Source of the DNA: Burkholderiales bacterium UBA4615
GTDB taxonomy: Bacteria > Pseudomonadota > Gammaproteobacteria > Burkholderiales > Burkholderiaceae_E
Reading direction: 5' to 3'
NCBI GenBank assembly: GCA_002386465.1
Contig: DGIT01000032.1
Coordinates: 67,727-130,978, forward strand
Length of the DNA stretch: 63,252 nucleotides
Shown: positions 42,528-50,872 of the stretch, piece by piece
Position numbering within the stretch: position 1 is the stretch's first letter
Layout: each line of letters begins with the position of its first letter
Translations under genes and position numbers: made by a program
The notes under the pieces: generated by a model
Told to the model about the DNA's origin: nothing
The model's input: the letters and a program-made list of their open reading frames with translations, nothing else
The model's database searches: none

Positions 42528-43160
42528 ATGTCCGCGTCGTTCCAATCCTCCTTCCTCATTGCTTTTCACGACCGCTGCCTGAACGCGCCCGATTGGCCGA
42601 GTGAGGCGGGCGGCGAGGACCCGTCAGCGCATGCTGACGTCGAACCTTGGCACTGGGTCACCGCGAATCATCGCTTCAATAGCCTCTTATGGGCCGAAGA
42701 GGACCTGGCCCGGCGCACGCTGGCCAGTGATACTGAGATCGCTGCAAACAAGCGTCGGATCGATCGGTTCAATCAGGCCCGCAATGACGCCATCGAGCGA
42801 ATCGACGATCTGTTGTTGCAGGCCTGCGCCCAGGTGAATGTGCAACCGCAGGCGCGCCAATCGTCTGAGACCCCGGGCGCGATGATCGATCGGCTGTCAA
42901 TTCTGGCCCTCAAGTTGCATCACATGGGTTTGCAGACACGGCGATCCGATGTGGTCGACGAGCATCGTGCGCAGGCGCACCGGCGGCTGGAGCAGTTGAA
43001 CAGGCAACGCGCCGATCTGGGTGCCTGCCTGGATCGACTGATGCAGGAAGTGGCGAGTGGGGCTGGTTTTTTCAGGATCTATCGTCAGTTCAAGATGTAC
43101 AACGACCCCACGCTCAATCCCGCCCTGGTGGCCGAGCAGCGCTCGGGTGCCGGGCGCTGA
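42528..43160 (+). CDS. DUF4254 protein
   Basis: A 210-residue helical protein with the conserved features of DUF4254: WHWVTANHRFNSLLWAEEDLAR, KRRIDRFNQARNDAIERID and SSETPGAMIDRLSILALKLHHM. The domain's function is unknown. It stands 33 bp before waaC (LPS heptosyltransferase I), an arrangement that suggests a link to lipopolysaccharide core assembly. It has no signal peptide or membrane helix. Confidence 0.85.
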   Translation: MSASFQSSFLIAFHDRCLNAPDWPSEAGGEDPSAHADVEPWHWVTANHRFNSLLWAEEDLARRTLASDTEIAANKRRIDRFNQARNDAIERIDDLLLQACAQVNVQPQARQSSETPGAMIDRLSILALKLHHMGLQTRRSDVVDEHRAQAHRRLEQLNRQRADLGACLDRLMQEVASGAGFFRIYRQFKMYNDPTLNPALVAEQRSGAGR

Positions 43161-43193
43161 TTCATGCAAGGCGTACCGACGGACGGAGCCATC

Positions 43194-44222
43194 ATGAACG
43201 TGCTGGTCGTCAAGATGTCGTCGATGGGCGATATCGTGCATGCTCAACCGTTGGTGACGGACATCCTCCAGCGCTTTCCGAATGCGAAGATCGACTGGGT
43301 CTGCGAATCGGCTTTCGTGGCGATCCCGGCCATGCATCCCGGAGTGTCCGATGTGATTCCGATTGCACTGCGCCGCTGGCGACGCAACCTGACTGACCCG
43401 GATACCCGGCGTGCCTTCAAGGCGTTTGTAGAGCGGTTGCGGCGAGTGCAATACGACTGGGTCATCGATTGCCAGGGGTTGATCAAGAGTGCATTCGTCT
43501 CAAGGCTGGCGCGCGCCACACATCGGGCAGGCCTGTCCTGGGCGTCATCGCGTGATGCAGTGGCGTCATTGGCCTACGATCGCAAGGCTCTGGTGGATAA
43601 GTCCCTGCATGTGGTTGCGCGCAACCGGCAGGTCGCAGCAGATGCTCTGGGCTATGCCATCTCTGCGCCCGCGCGTTTTGGTCTGCAAGTTCCAATCCTG
43701 ACGGCTGATTGGTGCGCGCCTCAGCATGCCTACGCGGTGCTGATTCCAGGGGCCAGTCGTGACGAAAAGCTCTGGCCGGAAGGGCACTGGCAGGCCGTGG
43801 CCAAGGGTTTGTCTGGCCAAGGTCTGCAGGTGTGCTGGCTGTGGGGCAGTACCCCCGAGCGTGAGCGTGTTCTGCGCCTGGCTCAAGCCTGTGGCAGCGT
43901 GCAGGACGCAGCTGCGCAGGGTGCGCAGCCTGTCGACATTCCTCATGCCACGAGTGTGATTCCTCCCTTTCTGTCGGTCGCGCAGGCTGCAGCGCTACTT
44001 GCCGATGCACGTCTGGTGGTCGGTCTTGATACCGGCTTCACTCATCTGGCCGGTGCACTAGGGCGCCCAACGGTGGGCATTTTTTGCGATTTTGACGCCA
44101 CGCAGTGTGCGGTCACCGGTGATGCACCCTGTGAGAGCCTGGGAGGCGTGGGACAAATTCCGGCCTTGGATGCAGTCCAGGCGGCGATTGAACGATTGCT
44201 TATGTCGGCGAAGGTCGGATGA
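43194..44222 (+). CDS. waaC: lipopolysaccharide heptosyltransferase I
   Basis: A 342-residue GT9-family glycosyltransferase that adds the first heptose to Kdo in the lipopolysaccharide core. The N-terminal VLVVKMSSMGDIVHAQPLV, the acceptor region DWVIDCQGLIKSA and the ADP-heptose-binding motif VVGLDTGFTHLAGALGRPTV are the hallmarks. ATG 43194 has GGAG just upstream; ATG 43164 is also in frame. Its end overlaps the next gene (ATGATG), so translation coupling is likely. Confidence 0.93.
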   Translation: MNVLVVKMSSMGDIVHAQPLVTDILQRFPNAKIDWVCESAFVAIPAMHPGVSDVIPIALRRWRRNLTDPDTRRAFKAFVERLRRVQYDWVIDCQGLIKSAFVSRLARATHRAGLSWASSRDAVASLAYDRKALVDKSLHVVARNRQVAADALGYAISAPARFGLQVPILTADWCAPQHAYAVLIPGASRDEKLWPEGHWQAVAKGLSGQGLQVCWLWGSTPERERVLRLAQACGSVQDAAAQGAQPVDIPHATSVIPPFLSVAQAAALLADARLVVGLDTGFTHLAGALGRPTVGIFCDFDATQCAVTGDAPCESLGGVGQIPALDAVQAAIERLLMSAKVG

Positions 44223-46789
44223 TGTTGCAAGAAGTTAACTTGGCCTGGACACTGCTGCGGCGCGACCTGCGGGCAGGCGAGTTGTGGTTGCTTGCCGGAG
44301 CGCTCGTCGTAGCGGTGGCAGCCCTGTCCAGTGTGGGTTTCTTTGTAGATCGGGTGCGTCATGCACTCGACTTGCAGGCCCGGCAGCTGCTGGGTGGTGA
44401 CCTGGTCATTGCGTCGGATGCGCCACTTCCTGCGGCGCTCGGTGAGCGTGCCGCCCAGCTCAACCTGCAAGTGGTTCGCACCTTGAATTTCCCAAGTATG
44501 GCGCTCGCTCACAAGGACGCCACCGGTGCCAGCCTGAATGCCAGCTCCGGCGCGTCGTCGCCAACAGCTGTAACGGTCGCACCGACGGCCGCACTGGCCT
44601 CGGTCAAGGCGGTCACTCAGGGCTATCCCTTGCGCGGCGCGTTGCGAGTGTCGTCGTCAGTGCAAGACGCCGATGTGCCCGCGCTGGGCATTCCCGAGCG
44701 TGGCACGGTCTGGGTTGATGTGGCCCTGATGCAGGCACTCGGGTTGATGCCTGGAGGCCGCCTGCAGTTGGGTGAGGCCACACTGCGTATCGATCGACTG
44801 ATCGTCGTAGAGCCTGATCGCGGCGCGAATTTCGTCAATTTTGCGCCCCGCGCGCTGATTGCGATGGACGACCTCGAGGCGACCGGGTTGGTTCAGCCCG
44901 CCAGTCGTGTGACGCATCGAACGATGTTTGCCGGGCCGCCTGCCGCAGTCGCCGAATTCGAAGCCTGGGCTAAAACGCAGTTGAAGCGCGGGCAGCGGAT
45001 CGAGTCGCTCGATTCCGGACGCCCGGAGTTGCGCACGACCCTGGATCGCGCCTCTCAGTTTCTGGCACTGGTTTCTTTACTGGCAGCGCTGATCGCAGCC
45101 GTGGCCATTGCAGTGGCAGCGCGTCGCTTTGCCGAGCGCCACCTCGATGGCTGTGCCGTCATGCGCGCCATGGGGGTCACCCAGGCCAGGCTCATGCGAG
45201 TGCTATTGCTCGAGATGCTGGGTCTTGGCTTGGCTGCCGGTGTGGCGGGCTGTGCACTGGGGTGGCTTGCGCACGAAGTCCTGGTCTTCGTGGCGGGCAG
45301 CGCCATGAACCTGCGCTTGCCTGCACCCTCATTGCTGCCCGCAGTCCAGGCGCTGGTGGCCGGCTTGCTCTTGCTGCTGGGGTTCGCAGCGATTCCCATC
45401 GCGCGGCTTTCCGGTGTGCCGCCGCTGCGTGTGCTGCGCCGGGATCTGGGTGCCCCGCCTGTATCAGCCTGGCTCGCGGCTACCTGCGCTTTGCTGGCGT
45501 TCTCTCTGCTGCTCTTGTGGTTCGCAGGTGACCGCAAGCTGGCGGGCTACGCGATCGCCGGCTTTGCGCTGGCTGCGGTGGTGTTTGTGCTGGCTGCATT
45601 TCTGGCCATCCGTGCGCTTTCGCCGCTGCGCCATGTGGTCGGGTCCGGTCGTACGAACGCTGTGCTGCGTGTTGCGCTTGCCTCCTGGACCCGCAGGCAG
45701 GGTGCCTCCATTGCCCAGACTGCTGCGCTCTCGGTGGGCCTCATGGCGCTGATGCTCCTGACCGTCACCCGTAACGATCTGCTGGAAAGCTGGCAACGCG
45801 CCTCACCGCCCGATGCACCCAATCGCTTTCTGATCAATGTGCAGCCGGATCAGCGCGAAGCGGTAGCCGAGGTTTTGCGTGCGGCAGGGATCGACAAAGT
45901 CGACCTCATGCCCATGATTCGCGGCCGGCTGGTGTCGATCAATGGCGCAGCCATCGATGCCGCCACGTTCGAAAATGAGCGTGCGCGCCGCCTCGTCGAT
46001 CGTGAATTCAATCTGTCCTACCTCGAGCGCATGCAGCCGCACAATCGTACGGTTGTGGGGCGCTGGCTCGATCCCAAGGCGCAGGAGGTCTCGATGGAGG
46101 CAGGGATCATGCAGACCCTGGGCCTTGCGATCGGAGATCGTCTCACGTTCGACATTGCCGGTGAGCCGGTTGAGGTGACCGCAGTGGGGGCGCGCAAAGT
46201 GGCGTGGGACTCCATGCAGGTGAATTTCTTCATGGTGCTGAGCCCGGCTGCGGCGGCCGATCGTCCTCAGACCTGGATCTCCGCATTCCATCTGCCTGCA
46301 TCGAAGTCCAACCTGGTCAATGAGCTGGTACAGCAGTTTCCCAACCTCACGGTCTTCGATACCACGGCCATCGTGAAGCAGGTTCAGAGCATCCTCGATC
46401 AAGTGGTCAGGGCGGTGCAGTTTCTCTTTCTATTCACGCTCGCTGCTGGTGTGATGGTGCTCTATGCAGCCTTGGCCAGTTCTCGCGATGAGCGTATCCG
46501 TGAGGCAGGACTGATGCGCGCGCTGGGTGCCTCGCGCGCTCAACTCCAACGTGCTCAAGGCTTTGAGCTCGCCGCCACCGGCGCATTGGCAGGGCTGCTG
46601 GCCGCGCTGGGTGCGTTGGCCGTGGGAACTGTCCTGGCCGCGCAGGTGTTCCAGTTCGAGTTCGCGCCTCGCTGGTCGGCGATCCCGATCGGAGTGCTGG
46701 CAGGTGCTGTGCTGTCATGGGTCGCCGGATGGTTGAGCTTGCGCAGCGTCATCGACAGTCCGCCGCTTGCAACGTTAAGGGCGGCATGA
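44219..46789 (+). CDS. FtsX/YbbP-like ABC transporter permease
   Basis: An 856-residue permease of the MacB/FtsX superfamily, closest to the YbbP group. The N-terminal helix WLLAGALVVAVAALSSVGFF is followed by a periplasmic MacB-PCD-like domain. FtsX-type core motifs occur twice: GVTQARLMRVLLLEMLGLGL and ALGASRAQLQRAQGFELAATGAL, making a duplicated core. YbbP normally works with a YbbA ATPase, but none is adjacent here; the partner may be elsewhere. A role in lipoprotein or lipid handling is inference. It overlaps waaC upstream and trHb downstream. Confidence 0.88.
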   Translation: MMLQEVNLAWTLLRRDLRAGELWLLAGALVVAVAALSSVGFFVDRVRHALDLQARQLLGGDLVIASDAPLPAALGERAAQLNLQVVRTLNFPSMALAHKDATGASLNASSGASSPTAVTVAPTAALASVKAVTQGYPLRGALRVSSSVQDADVPALGIPERGTVWVDVALMQALGLMPGGRLQLGEATLRIDRLIVVEPDRGANFVNFAPRALIAMDDLEATGLVQPASRVTHRTMFAGPPAAVAEFEAWAKTQLKRGQRIESLDSGRPELRTTLDRASQFLALVSLLAALIAAVAIAVAARRFAERHLDGCAVMRAMGVTQARLMRVLLLEMLGLGLAAGVAGCALGWLAHEVLVFVAGSAMNLRLPAPSLLPAVQALVAGLLLLLGFAAIPIARLSGVPPLRVLRRDLGAPPVSAWLAATCALLAFSLLLLWFAGDRKLAGYAIAGFALAAVVFVLAAFLAIRALSPLRHVVGSGRTNAVLRVALASWTRRQGASIAQTAALSVGLMALMLLTVTRNDLLESWQRASPPDAPNRFLINVQPDQREAVAEVLRAAGIDKVDLMPMIRGRLVSINGAAIDAATFENERARRLVDREFNLSYLERMQPHNRTVVGRWLDPKAQEVSMEAGIMQTLGLAIGDRLTFDIAGEPVEVTAVGARKVAWDSMQVNFFMVLSPAAAADRPQTWISAFHLPASKSNLVNELVQQFPNLTVFDTTAIVKQVQSILDQVVRAVQFLFLFTLAAGVMVLYAALASSRDERIREAGLMRALGASRAQLQRAQGFELAATGALAGLLAALGALAVGTVLAAQVFQFEFAPRWSAIPIGVLAGAVLSWVAGWLSLRSVIDSPPLATLRAA

Positions 46790-47190
46790 CGCAAGACGGT
46801 TCAACCGAGCAGCCCAGCGCCTTCGAGTTGCTGGGCGGCGAAGCGCGCGTGCGCGAGCTGGTCGATCGCTTCTACGATCTCATGGCCATGGATGAGCGTT
46901 TCGCGGGCATTCTCGCGTTGCATCCGCAGCCCCTGGATGGCTCGCGCGACAAGCTCTTCTGGTTTCTGTGTGGCTGGATGGGCGGCCCAGATCACTACAT
47001 CAGCCGCTTTGGACATCCAAGGCTGCGTGCACGTCATCTGCCGTATCCGATTGCCAGCACCGAGCGTGATCAGTGGCTCTTGTGCATGGGGCAAGCCATG
47101 GCCGATGTGAATGTGCCAGAGCCCCTGCTTGACCGACTGCTCGAGTCGTTCGCGGGCACAGCCGACTGGATGCGTAACCGTCCGGGTTGA
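46786..47190 (+). CDS. group II truncated haemoglobin
   Basis: A 134-residue 2-on-2 globin of the TrHb2 type. The B10 Tyr is Tyr30 (RFYDLM), the proximal F8 His is His84 (RARHLPYPI), and the G8 Trp is Trp97 (RDQWLLCM), a diagnostic residue of the group. FLCGWMGGPDHY and RFGHP are typical. TrHb2 proteins bind oxygen, NO or sulfide and may protect against them. The ATG overlaps the permease stop (ATGA). It is coupled with rmuC one base later. Confidence 0.93.
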   Translation: MTQDGSTEQPSAFELLGGEARVRELVDRFYDLMAMDERFAGILALHPQPLDGSRDKLFWFLCGWMGGPDHYISRFGHPRLRARHLPYPIASTERDQWLLCMGQAMADVNVPEPLLDRLLESFAGTADWMRNRPG

Positions 47191-47191
47191 G

Positions 47192-48499
47192 ATGACGCTC
47201 ATCGAAGGTCTGCTCATCCTTCTTGTGGCCAGTGTGCTGGCCATGGTCGTGCTGCTGGCAGTGGCGCTGGCTCGTCGACCCCGCGCTGCCAAAGACACCT
47301 TGCAGCAGATTGCACAGGCGCAACAGCAGTCGGCTGATCACATGACTCGTGAAATCCGCACTGAAGTGCTGGAGCAGGCGCGGGGCAATCGCGCGGAAAT
47401 GTCCGATTCGATCAGCCGCTTCGCGCATCAGCTGACCGAACAGTTGGGGTCTGTCTCCCGGATTCAGCACGCACAGATCGATGCTTTTTCGCAGCAGCTT
47501 GCCCGCCTGACCGAGTCCAATGAGCGCAGGCTCCATGAGATTCGCGAGGCGCTCGAGGCCCGGTTGGTTGCGCTGCAGACCGACAATGCGGCCAAGCTTG
47601 AACAGATGCGTCAGACGGTCGATGAAAAGCTTCACGCCACGCTCGAGCAGCGTTTGGGTGAGAGTTTCAAGCTGGTGTCTGACAGGCTTGAGCAGGTGCA
47701 TCGCGGACTGGGCGAAATGCGCGCACTTGCCTCGGATGTGGGCGATCTGAAACGCGTGCTGTCCAATGTGAAGACCCGCGGCATCTGGGGCGAAGTACAG
47801 CTGGGCTCGCTGCTGGAGCAGATGCTGGCGCCTGGCCAGTACGAGTCGAACGTACCCACGGTGCCGGGCTCCACCGAGCGGGTGGAGTTCGCCATTCTGT
47901 TGCCAGGTCATGAGCACCGGGTGTGGCTGCCGATTGATGCGAAATTTCCCCGCGAAGACTGGGAACGGCTGCAGCAGGCGCATGACCGTGCTGATGCAAA
48001 AGGGGTGGAGGAGGCGGGCCGCGCCTTGGAGCAGCGGCTGCGTCTGGAGGCTCGCCGCATTCGCGAGAAATACATCGACCCGCCTCACACGACCGATTTC
48101 GCATTGCTGTTTTTGCCAACAGAAGGCCTGTACGCCGAGGTGGTCCGGCGTGCCGGACTGGTCGATGAATTGCAGCGTCACCACCGGGTGGTACTGGCGG
48201 GCCCCACCACCCTGGCGGCGCTGCTCAACAGCCTGCAGATGGGGTTTCGCACCCTGGCGGTGGAGCGACGCACCAGCGAAGTCTGGTCGGTCCTGGGCGC
48301 AGTGAAGACCGAATTTGGGAAATTCGGTGACGTGCTGGCCAAGACGCGCCAGCAGTTGCAGACCGTGACGCATTCACTGGATTCAGCCGAGGTGCGTTCA
48401 CGTGCCATCGTGCGCAAGCTGAAAGACGTTGAAGCGCTACCGGAAACACAGGCACGCGCATTGCTGACAAAGGGGGGAGACACGCAGGAGACTCCGTGA
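47192..48499 (+). CDS. rmuC: DNA recombination protein RmuC
   Basis: A 435-residue RmuC-family protein. An N-terminal membrane helix (LIEGLLILLVASVLAMVVLL) is followed by a long coiled coil (about residues 35-185) rich in Gln, Glu and Arg. The C-terminal nuclease-like domain has GIWGEVQLGSLLEQML, LPIDAKFPREDWERL and DFALLFLPTEGLYAEVVR. The family limits inversions and is linked to restriction of incoming DNA, with a PD-(D/E)XK-like core. It starts one base after the trHb stop and overlaps the next gene by 4 bp. Confidence 0.93.
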   Translation: MTLIEGLLILLVASVLAMVVLLAVALARRPRAAKDTLQQIAQAQQQSADHMTREIRTEVLEQARGNRAEMSDSISRFAHQLTEQLGSVSRIQHAQIDAFSQQLARLTESNERRLHEIREALEARLVALQTDNAAKLEQMRQTVDEKLHATLEQRLGESFKLVSDRLEQVHRGLGEMRALASDVGDLKRVLSNVKTRGIWGEVQLGSLLEQMLAPGQYESNVPTVPGSTERVEFAILLPGHEHRVWLPIDAKFPREDWERLQQAHDRADAKGVEEAGRALEQRLRLEARRIREKYIDPPHTTDFALLFLPTEGLYAEVVRRAGLVDELQRHHRVVLAGPTTLAALLNSLQMGFRTLAVERRTSEVWSVLGAVKTEFGKFGDVLAKTRQQLQTVTHSLDSAEVRSRAIVRKLKDVEALPETQARALLTKGGDTQETP

Positions 48500-49005
48500 A
48501 GCACCCTGAACCTGGAAACCGCGCTCTGGGCTTTACCCCCGGCAGGCGCATGCAATTCATGATGGATCCGCGCCACGATCCGTATCAGGCGCGACGCAAG
48601 CCCCGTGGCGAGCTGGTCTGCCCGGACTGCAAGCTCGTCTGCCGCGAGGGCCGATGGCAGCATGGTGTGCCCGATCCGCATGCGCACACAGAGCACTGCC
48701 CGGCCTGCCGTCGCATTGCAGACCGCTATGCCGCAGGCACGCTCACGATTGAAGGGCCGTTCGCCTACGAGCATCGCGCCGATGTCCTGCAGACAGCACG
48801 TCACGTGGCCGAGCAAATGCAGGCCGAGCATCCTCTGCAGCGCATTATGGATATCGAAGCGCTTGATGGCCGCGTCACCATCACCACGACCGACATTCAC
48901 CTGGTGCAGGCAATCGGCAAGGCTTTGCACCACGCCTATGGCGGCAACCTGCATTACGGATTTGCCGAAGGGCAGTACCAGTTGCGTGTGGACTGGGCTG
49001 CCTGA
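48496..49005 (+). CDS. BCAM0308-like zinc-ribbon protein
   Basis: A 169-residue protein of the BCAM0308-type family. Two Cys pairs, CPDCKLVCREGRW and HCPACRRI, form a likely zinc ribbon near residues 42-75, followed by an alpha/beta region with HPLQRIMDIEALDGRVTIT. The start is GTG 48496, overlapping the rmuC stop (GTGA) with AGGAG upstream. The function is unknown. The three following genes (DUF2934, phosphoribosyltransferase, DUF2889) may belong with it. Confidence 0.8.
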   Translation: MKHPEPGNRALGFTPGRRMQFMMDPRHDPYQARRKPRGELVCPDCKLVCREGRWQHGVPDPHAHTEHCPACRRIADRYAAGTLTIEGPFAYEHRADVLQTARHVAEQMQAEHPLQRIMDIEALDGRVTITTTDIHLVQAIGKALHHAYGGNLHYGFAEGQYQLRVDWAA

Positions 49006-49047
49006 CATGACCCCCCTGATCTTCCCTAAGCCAATGGAGAGCCCCAT

Positions 49048-49488
49048 ATGAGCAGCCCTAATCGATCACCGGGCGGTAACGGTCAGCATTCACGCAGCGG
49101 GCCTCAGGCGCGCAGCACGCACCGCTCCGAATTACCGACGACACACGAGCGCGGTGCCACGCAGCGCTCGGTCGCTTCTCACGCCGGCGAGCACCGCAGT
49201 ACATCGTCCCGTCGCGAGAGCGAGCGCACAGCGCACGCTCCCGCGCTGCATGTGGAACGCGAAGGCGAAGCCGAGCTGCAGGCGCTGGGCAATGCTGACG
49301 GGCCGTCCGAGATCGACGAGACGCAGCGGCGCGAGATGATTGCCACCTCTGCTTATTTACGCGCTGAGCGACGCGGGTTTGACAGCGGGTACGAATTGGC
49401 CGACTGGTTGGCGGCGGAAGAGGAGGTGGACGCCTGGCTGCACCAGATCGACCGTGGGCCAGAAGAGCCGCCGCTCTTCGAAGAGTGA
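49048..49488 (+). CDS. DUF2934-like protein with basic disordered N-terminus
   Basis: A 146-residue protein. The first ~80 residues are low complexity, rich in Ser, Arg, His and Gly, and probably disordered. Residues about 92-135 (RREMIATSAYLRAERRGF, YELADWLAAEEEVDAWLHQI) match DUF2934, a small helical domain of unknown role. It is followed 4 bp later by a phosphoribosyltransferase gene. The basic N-terminus could bind nucleic acid; this is inference only. Confidence 0.72.
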   Translation: MSSPNRSPGGNGQHSRSGPQARSTHRSELPTTHERGATQRSVASHAGEHRSTSSRRESERTAHAPALHVEREGEAELQALGNADGPSEIDETQRREMIATSAYLRAERRGFDSGYELADWLAAEEEVDAWLHQIDRGPEEPPLFEE

Positions 49489-49492
49489 GTCG

Positions 49493-50230
49493 ATGCCCCC
49501 GCATCCGGTGCACCAGCATCCTCGGCCGACGGAGCGGTTCGCGGACCGCATTGATGCCGGCAGGCGGTTGGGACTGGAGCTGCTCGCGGAAGGGCTGGTC
49601 ACGCAACAGGATGGCGAGACCGTCGTGCTGGGTCTGCCTAGGGGCGGTGTGCCGGTAGCCGCCGAAGTGGCTCGCGCACTGGGTGCGACGCTCGATGTCC
49701 TTGTGGTGCGCAAGCTGGGCTATCCGAACCAACCCGAGTTGGCCATGGGCGCACTCGCGCCCGGGGATGCACGTGTGCTTAACGCCGAGATTGCTGCATC
49801 AGTGCCGAGCGATGCGTTCGAGCGGGTGGTGCAGCGGGAGCGCAGTGAGCTCGAACGGCGTCAGCAGCGCTACCGCGGCTCCCTGCCTTCACTGAACCTG
49901 CAGGGCAAGCGGGTCGTGCTGGTCGATGATGGGGTGGCCACTGGTGCCACCATGCGCGCGGCCATCGCATCGGTACGCAGGCAAGCGCCAGCCCGGATCA
50001 TCGTGGCGGTGCCGGTCGGGCCTGCCGATTCGCTTGCGCAGCTCGCGCGCGAAGCCGACGACCTGGTCTGCTTGAGTACTCCTGCGCAGTTCGGCGCGAT
50101 CAGCCTGTGGTACGACGATTTCACACAGGTGCAAGACGAGGCTGTGACCACTGCCCTGCGTAATGGCCCGGCTTGGGCGAAAATAGCGGCTGAGCCTCAG
50201 CCCGTTGCGCGGGTCATCCGACCGCCCTGA
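49493..50230 (+). CDS. phosphoribosyltransferase-fold protein
   Basis: A 245-residue type I phosphoribosyltransferase-like protein. The first part has VVLGLPRGGVPVAAEVARAL, a Gly-rich loop of the family, and the PRPP-binding loop is VVLVDDGVATGATMRAAIASV. The N-terminal FADRIDAGRRLGLELL is also typical of stand-alone PRTase-like proteins often found with hydrolases. The substrate base is unclear. The start is ATG 49493, 4 bp after the DUF2934 gene ends. Confidence 0.85.
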   Translation: MPPHPVHQHPRPTERFADRIDAGRRLGLELLAEGLVTQQDGETVVLGLPRGGVPVAAEVARALGATLDVLVVRKLGYPNQPELAMGALAPGDARVLNAEIAASVPSDAFERVVQRERSELERRQQRYRGSLPSLNLQGKRVVLVDDGVATGATMRAAIASVRRQAPARIIVAVPVGPADSLAQLAREADDLVCLSTPAQFGAISLWYDDFTQVQDEAVTTALRNGPAWAKIAAEPQPVARVIRPP

Positions 50231-50258
50231 GCCTGCGACCCCGTCTTGTTCGAGCCCC

Positions 50259-50825
50259 ATGAGCCTGTCTGCCCCTGTTCCCCGTCGTCATCTGCATACC
50301 CGCACGATCGTGTGCGAAGGATTCCAGCGCGAAGACAAGCTCTTCGATATCGAAGCCCGCATTCTCGATGTGAAAGGCTACGCATACAGCGAGCCGTTTC
50401 GCGGCATGCGTGAGCCGGGCGACCCGGTGCATGATATGCATGTGCGCCTGACGGTGGGTGACGACATGGTGGTGCGTGCCGTTGAGGTCGCCATGCCGGC
50501 TACCCCCTACAACGCCTGCCAGAAAGCCAAGCCTAACTACCAGGGGCTGGTCGGGGTGACCATCGGCAGCGGCTGGCGCAAGGCGGTTCAGGCCTGTGTT
50601 GGTTCGGTGAAAGGCTGCACGCATGTGCGTGAGCTACTGTTCCCCATGGCTACCGTGGCCTTCCAGACGATCGGCAGTTGGCAGGCATCAGAGGGTGCGA
50701 TGAAAGAGTCGCCCATTCATCGGGGCGGACGGCCGTACTTCATTGACGGGTGTATCGGATGGGCGGCCGACGGCGAAGTGGTGGCCACCTTGCATCCCGA
50801 ATTCGCAAAATCTGCCAGCGCCTGA
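50259..50825 (+). CDS. DUF2889 protein
   Basis: A 188-residue protein matching DUF2889: HLHTRTIVCEGFQREDKLFDIEARILD near the N-terminus, HDMHVRLTVGDDMVV, CVGSVKGCTHVRELLFPMATVA with a possible His/Cys site, and ACQKAKPNY. The function is unknown. It is the last gene of the run and is followed by a 10-nt direct repeat before the convergent kinase-like gene. Confidence 0.85.
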   Translation: MSLSAPVPRRHLHTRTIVCEGFQREDKLFDIEARILDVKGYAYSEPFRGMREPGDPVHDMHVRLTVGDDMVVRAVEVAMPATPYNACQKAKPNYQGLVGVTIGSGWRKAVQACVGSVKGCTHVRELLFPMATVAFQTIGSWQASEGAMKESPIHRGGRPYFIDGCIGWAADGEVVATLHPEFAKSASA

Positions 50826-50828
50826 ATC

Positions 50829-50848
50829 TTGGGTTGATTTGGGTTGAT
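50829..50848. repeat. tandem duplication of TTGGGTTGAT
   Basis: Two perfect, adjacent 10-nt copies in the 47-bp gap between convergent genes. It has no visible function. Confidence 0.8.
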
Positions 50849-50872
50849 GCCCGCAGAGGGGCAAGGAGCCCG

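Noticed and set aside
50829..50848. Tandem 10-nt copies as part of a repeat array or CRISPR
   Set aside because: Only two adjacent copies with no spacers; no cas genes in the window.
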